7,951 nt of DNA from Candidatus Brocadiaceae bacterium. Its GTDB lineage: Bacteria > Planctomycetota > Brocadiia > SM23-32. This document shows positions 6,480-7,951 of the stretch, one piece after another. Positions within the stretch are counted from its first letter, which is position 1; each line of letters opens with the position of its first letter. The translations under genes and the position numbers were made by a program. The notes under the pieces were generated by a model that worked only from the letters and a program-made list of their open reading frames with translations, was not told where the DNA came from and did no database searches. The DNA is taken from NCBI GenBank assembly GCA_003551785.1, contig PUNP01001023.1:1-7951 (forward strand), given 5' to 3'.

Positions 6480-6657
6480 TGGTTCATTCCACTTGTTTTT
6501 ATGGATTCAGCCGGAGCGCCGGTGGTTCAGATGCAGGTTGCAGTGAGAAGCCAGACCTTCCAAGGTCGGCGCCGAACGGCAACGCAGCAGATGATCCATC
6601 GCCGCCCGGCCCTGCGGGAGGGATCCTCTGAACCACTAAAACAAGTGGAATGAACCA
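6480..6657. mobile_element. Nested foldback element with perfect 20-bp inverted ends (repeat copy 1)
   Basis: A 178-bp non-coding element. The outer arms TGGTTCATTCCACTTGTTTT (6480-6499) and its exact reverse complement (6638-6657) match over 20 of 20 bases. Inside them a second perfect pair, GTGGTTCAGA (6522-6531) and TCTGAACCAC (6627-6636), repeats the GGTTCA word. A small CCGG-AGCG-CCGG hairpin lies at 6511-6522. The centre is the GC-rich 80-bp core shared with the second copy. No target-site duplication is clear. This fits a MITE or other small non-autonomous repeat. It sits between the divergent mnhE and the deacetylase gene, just outside the latter's promoter. Confidence 0.75.
6547..6626. 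repeat. 80-bp structured core repeat, copy 1
   Basis: It matches 7618-7697 in the same orientation with only 4 differences over 80 bases (at 6553, 6562, 6604 and 6622). It contains several hairpins in a row: GACCTT-CC-AAGGTC (6554-6567), the palindrome TCGGCGCCGA (6566-6575), GATG-ATC-CATC near 6590-6600, and CCCG-GCCCTG-CGGG near 6605-6618. The two copies lie 1071 bases apart, on either side of the deacetylase gene. Confidence 0.9.
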
Positions 6658-6662
6658 CCAGA

Positions 6663-6691
6663 TCGAAATATTCCTTCAAATATTGTATAAT
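6663..6691 (+). promoter_or_regulatory. Promoter of the deacetylase gene, possibly giving a leaderless mRNA
   Basis: A perfect TATAAT (6686-6691) is spaced 17 bases from TCGAAA (6663-6668; four of six match TTGACA). The expected start of transcription, about 7 bases beyond the -10 box, is near 6698, while the ATG is at 6700. No Shine-Dalgarno site precedes that ATG. Confidence 0.6.
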
Positions 6692-6699
6692 TAACTAAA

Positions 6700-7593
6700 A
6701 TGAAGAAAGATAATAAAAAACTCTGCTATGTCTCCCTAACCGCTGACATCGATCCGGATGCCAACATTGCCCTGAAAGGTAAAGAAGATTGTATTTCCGC
6801 CGGTAGGGCAGGTCGAGTTTCAGTATCTGCAACGCGCCGGGGGTTATACATTTTAAAGAAAACGATACAAACATTCTCGATACCAACAACACTTTTTTGG
6901 GAAGCAAGAACGCTGAACATTTTATCTAAAACCGATTCCGATCTAGTCGAGTCACTCGCAGTTAATGACTTTTGTGAACAAGGCTGTCATGGTTTACGAC
7001 ATGAAGATTATACAGGAAAACACAGCGGTATAGTACCATCATATGAAAAAATTTCAAGTAATATCCGAAAAGCTACTGATATAATATCTGAAAAAACGAC
7101 AAAACACCCTGTCGGTTTTCGCGCTCCATACTGCAATACTAGTCAAAACGTTTTTAAGGCGCTTAACAAGCTGGAATATCTATATGACGCATCAGTTAAC
7201 ACAAGTGTTACATCAAAATATTATAGGCGAAATGACCCAAAATGGGCAAAAACTGATGCCATAATTGAATTACCAGTACTGGAAAGTCTTGATCACAAGG
7301 GAAAACCTATCAGCGGTTATCTGTGGCAAATGTTTGAACAACGACGCCCGTATACTGATTATGCAGATATGGTAATCAAAATAAGTCGCCAAATAAACCA
7401 AAACATTGTCCAAATAGCCCTGCATCCCTGGCATTTTGCAATGGACGAAAACGGCAATCAATTTTCAGAAAAAGAATTAGAGAATAACGCAGTCAGTTTT
7501 TCAAAGCTCATAGAAAAATTGATGCAATACAGTTTCCTGAGGTTCATAAACCTTAAAGATTATTTAGAAATTATCAGAAAAGAACATATTTAG
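6700..7593 (+). CDS. Polysaccharide deacetylase (NodB-homology, carbohydrate esterase 4-like)
   Basis: A 297-residue enzyme of the NodB/CE4 deacetylase fold, which removes acetyl groups from N-acetylated sugars in polymers using a metal ion. Motif 1 is SLTADIDPDA (12-21), with D16 and D18 in place of the usual TFDDG. Motif 2 is H96-GLR-H100, the metal-binding His-x3-His. Motif 3 is GFRAPY (138-143). IALHPWHF (238-245), with H241, is the late catalytic-histidine motif. The Asp-His-His metal set therefore looks intact. There is no signal peptide or membrane helix, so the protein should be cytoplasmic or exported by another route; this resembles the divergent PgdA/PuuE-type branch more than secreted chitin deacetylases. 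The substrate is unknown. The gene is AT-rich and stands alone between two copies of a GC-rich repeat, with a promoter close against its ATG, which suggests a transferred or rearranged cassette. Confidence 0.85.
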   Translation: MKKDNKKLCYVSLTADIDPDANIALKGKEDCISAGRAGRVSVSATRRGLYILKKTIQTFSIPTTLFWEARTLNILSKTDSDLVESLAVNDFCEQGCHGLRHEDYTGKHSGIVPSYEKISSNIRKATDIISEKTTKHPVGFRAPYCNTSQNVFKALNKLEYLYDASVNTSVTSKYYRRNDPKWAKTDAIIELPVLESLDHKGKPISGYLWQMFEQRRPYTDYADMVIKISRQINQNIVQIALHPWHFAMDENGNQFSEKELENNAVSFSKLIEKLMQYSFLRFINLKDYLEIIRKEHI

Positions 7594-7621
7594 CTTCCCT
7601 GCATCAAACCAGGGTGGGAAG
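7594..7621 (+). terminator. Hairpin directly after the deacetylase stop codon, possible terminator
   Basis: CTTCCC (7594-7599) pairs with GGGAAG (7616-7621); an alternative inner pairing joins CCCTG with CAGGG. The hairpin begins at the stop codon. There is no T run after it, so it may be only the left edge of the repeat, or a mRNA-stabilising stem. Confidence 0.3.
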
Positions 7622-7818
7622 CCGGACCTTCCCAGGTCGGCGCCGAACGGCAACGCAGCAGATGATCCATCGCCTCCCGGCCCTGCGGGAGGCATCCTGA
7701 CGGGCCATTTCTTCGTTGAGACTCCGCAGGGCCCCTTGGGGGTCGACTTTGTCGCCTCGCCTTGAAATGACCTCGTTAGAATGCCTCTGAACCCACAAAA
7801 TCAAATGGAATGCCCCAC
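7618..7818. repeat. GC-rich repeat copy 2, longer form without the left arm
   Basis: Positions 7618-7697 match the core of copy 1 at 76 of 80 bases. They hold a perfect CCTCCCG-GCCCTG-CGGGAGG hairpin at 7673-7692. Copy 2 then has 88 bases (7698-7785) absent from copy 1, with small stems such as CGAC-TTT-GTCG (7744-7754). It then rejoins copy 1 at TCTGAACC (7786-7793) and ends with a degenerate version of copy 1's right arm (AAATGGAATGCCCCAC). There is no left arm matching copy 1. It is open over 67 codons on the minus strand, but I treat that as chance in GC-rich repeat DNA. Confidence 0.8.
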
Positions 7819-7831
7819 TACTAGGGGCGTG

Positions 7832-7951
7832 GCCGAAAAACGGCTCGTAGTGGACGCTTTCAAGCGTCCTTGGGAGCGCGTAACAATTTCCGGGCTCCGG
7901 AGCCCTTGAAAGGGCTCACTACGAACCTGATATTGCCTTTTCGGCAGGCTC
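7832..7951. repeat. Highly self-complementary multi-stem element, cut by the window end
   Basis: Four perfect 8-bp pairings are nested or side by side. The outer pair is GCCGAAAA (7832-7839) with TTTTCGGC (7938-7945). The next pair inward is TCGTAGTG (7845-7852) with CACTACGA (7917-7924). Inside are the hairpins GGACGCTT-TC-AAGCGTCC (7852-7869) and GAGCCCTT-GA-AAGGGCTC (7900-7917). The perfect palindrome GGGCTCCGGAGCCC (7892-7905) is an alternative to the last hairpin. There is no coding frame. It would fold into a multi-branch cruciform or RNA, and probably belongs to a dispersed genomic repeat family. Confidence 0.75.

Noticed and set aside
6547..7697. CRISPR-like spaced repeats
   Set aside because: There are only two copies, 1071 bases apart, with a full gene between them and no regular spacers or cas genes.
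7604..7804. A 66-codon minus-strand frame through repeat copy 2
   Set aside because: It lies wholly inside GC-rich repeat DNA, is very rich in Arg, has no ribosome site of note and is not kept in the shorter copy 1. It is best read as chance.

Overview
This is a bacterial chromosomal window of mixed accessory and housekeeping content. Bacterial origin is shown by Shine-Dalgarno sites, a PolX/PHP DNA polymerase, an ECF sigma factor with its zinc-finger anti-sigma factor, a tRNA gene with encoded CCA, and Mrp/Mnh antiporter subunits. Base composition looks moderate, with AT-rich genes and GC-rich repeats. I cannot fix the phylum. The tethered Spy/CpxP-like protein weakly suggests an envelope with a periplasm, and the gene set would fit an anaerobic or environmental lineage, but both are inference.

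Layout. Positions 1-1672 (minus) hold nearly all of a DNA polymerase X, with its last residues beyond the window edge. Divergent from it is a single tRNA-Ala(GGC) gene (1745-1820) with a credible promoter and terminator. Positions 1889-2367 hold no recognised gene, but do contain a roughly 183-bp element with imperfect inverted ends that looks like an IS remnant or MITE.

Positions 2368-4780 (plus) hold four genes in line: a class I SAM-dependent methyltransferase, an ECF sigma factor, a membrane anti-sigma factor with a ZAS-type zinc finger, and a membrane-tethered Spy/CpxP-like helical protein. The last three form a likely envelope-stress or metal-sensing module: the tethered protein would sense outside the membrane, the anti-sigma factor would carry the signal across, and the sigma factor would act in the cytoplasm.

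Converging on this, positions 4822-6439 (minus) hold mnhE-mnhF-mnhG in one tightly coupled operon. The MnhG subunit is fused to a C-terminal PTS EIIA type-2 domain that keeps its phospho-accepting histidine in an IPH motif. This is the most interesting gene in the window, because it could couple a cation/proton antiporter to the phosphotransferase state of the cell. Subunits A-D are not beside it.

Positions 6480-7951 form a repeat-rich zone around one AT-rich polysaccharide deacetylase gene (6700-7593), which appears to be transcribed from a promoter so close that its mRNA may be leaderless. Two copies of an 80-bp GC-rich structured repeat (4 differences, same orientation) flank it. The first copy lies inside a nested foldback element with perfect 20-bp inverted ends. 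After the second copy comes a different, strongly self-complementary element with nested perfect 8-bp arms, which runs to the window end.
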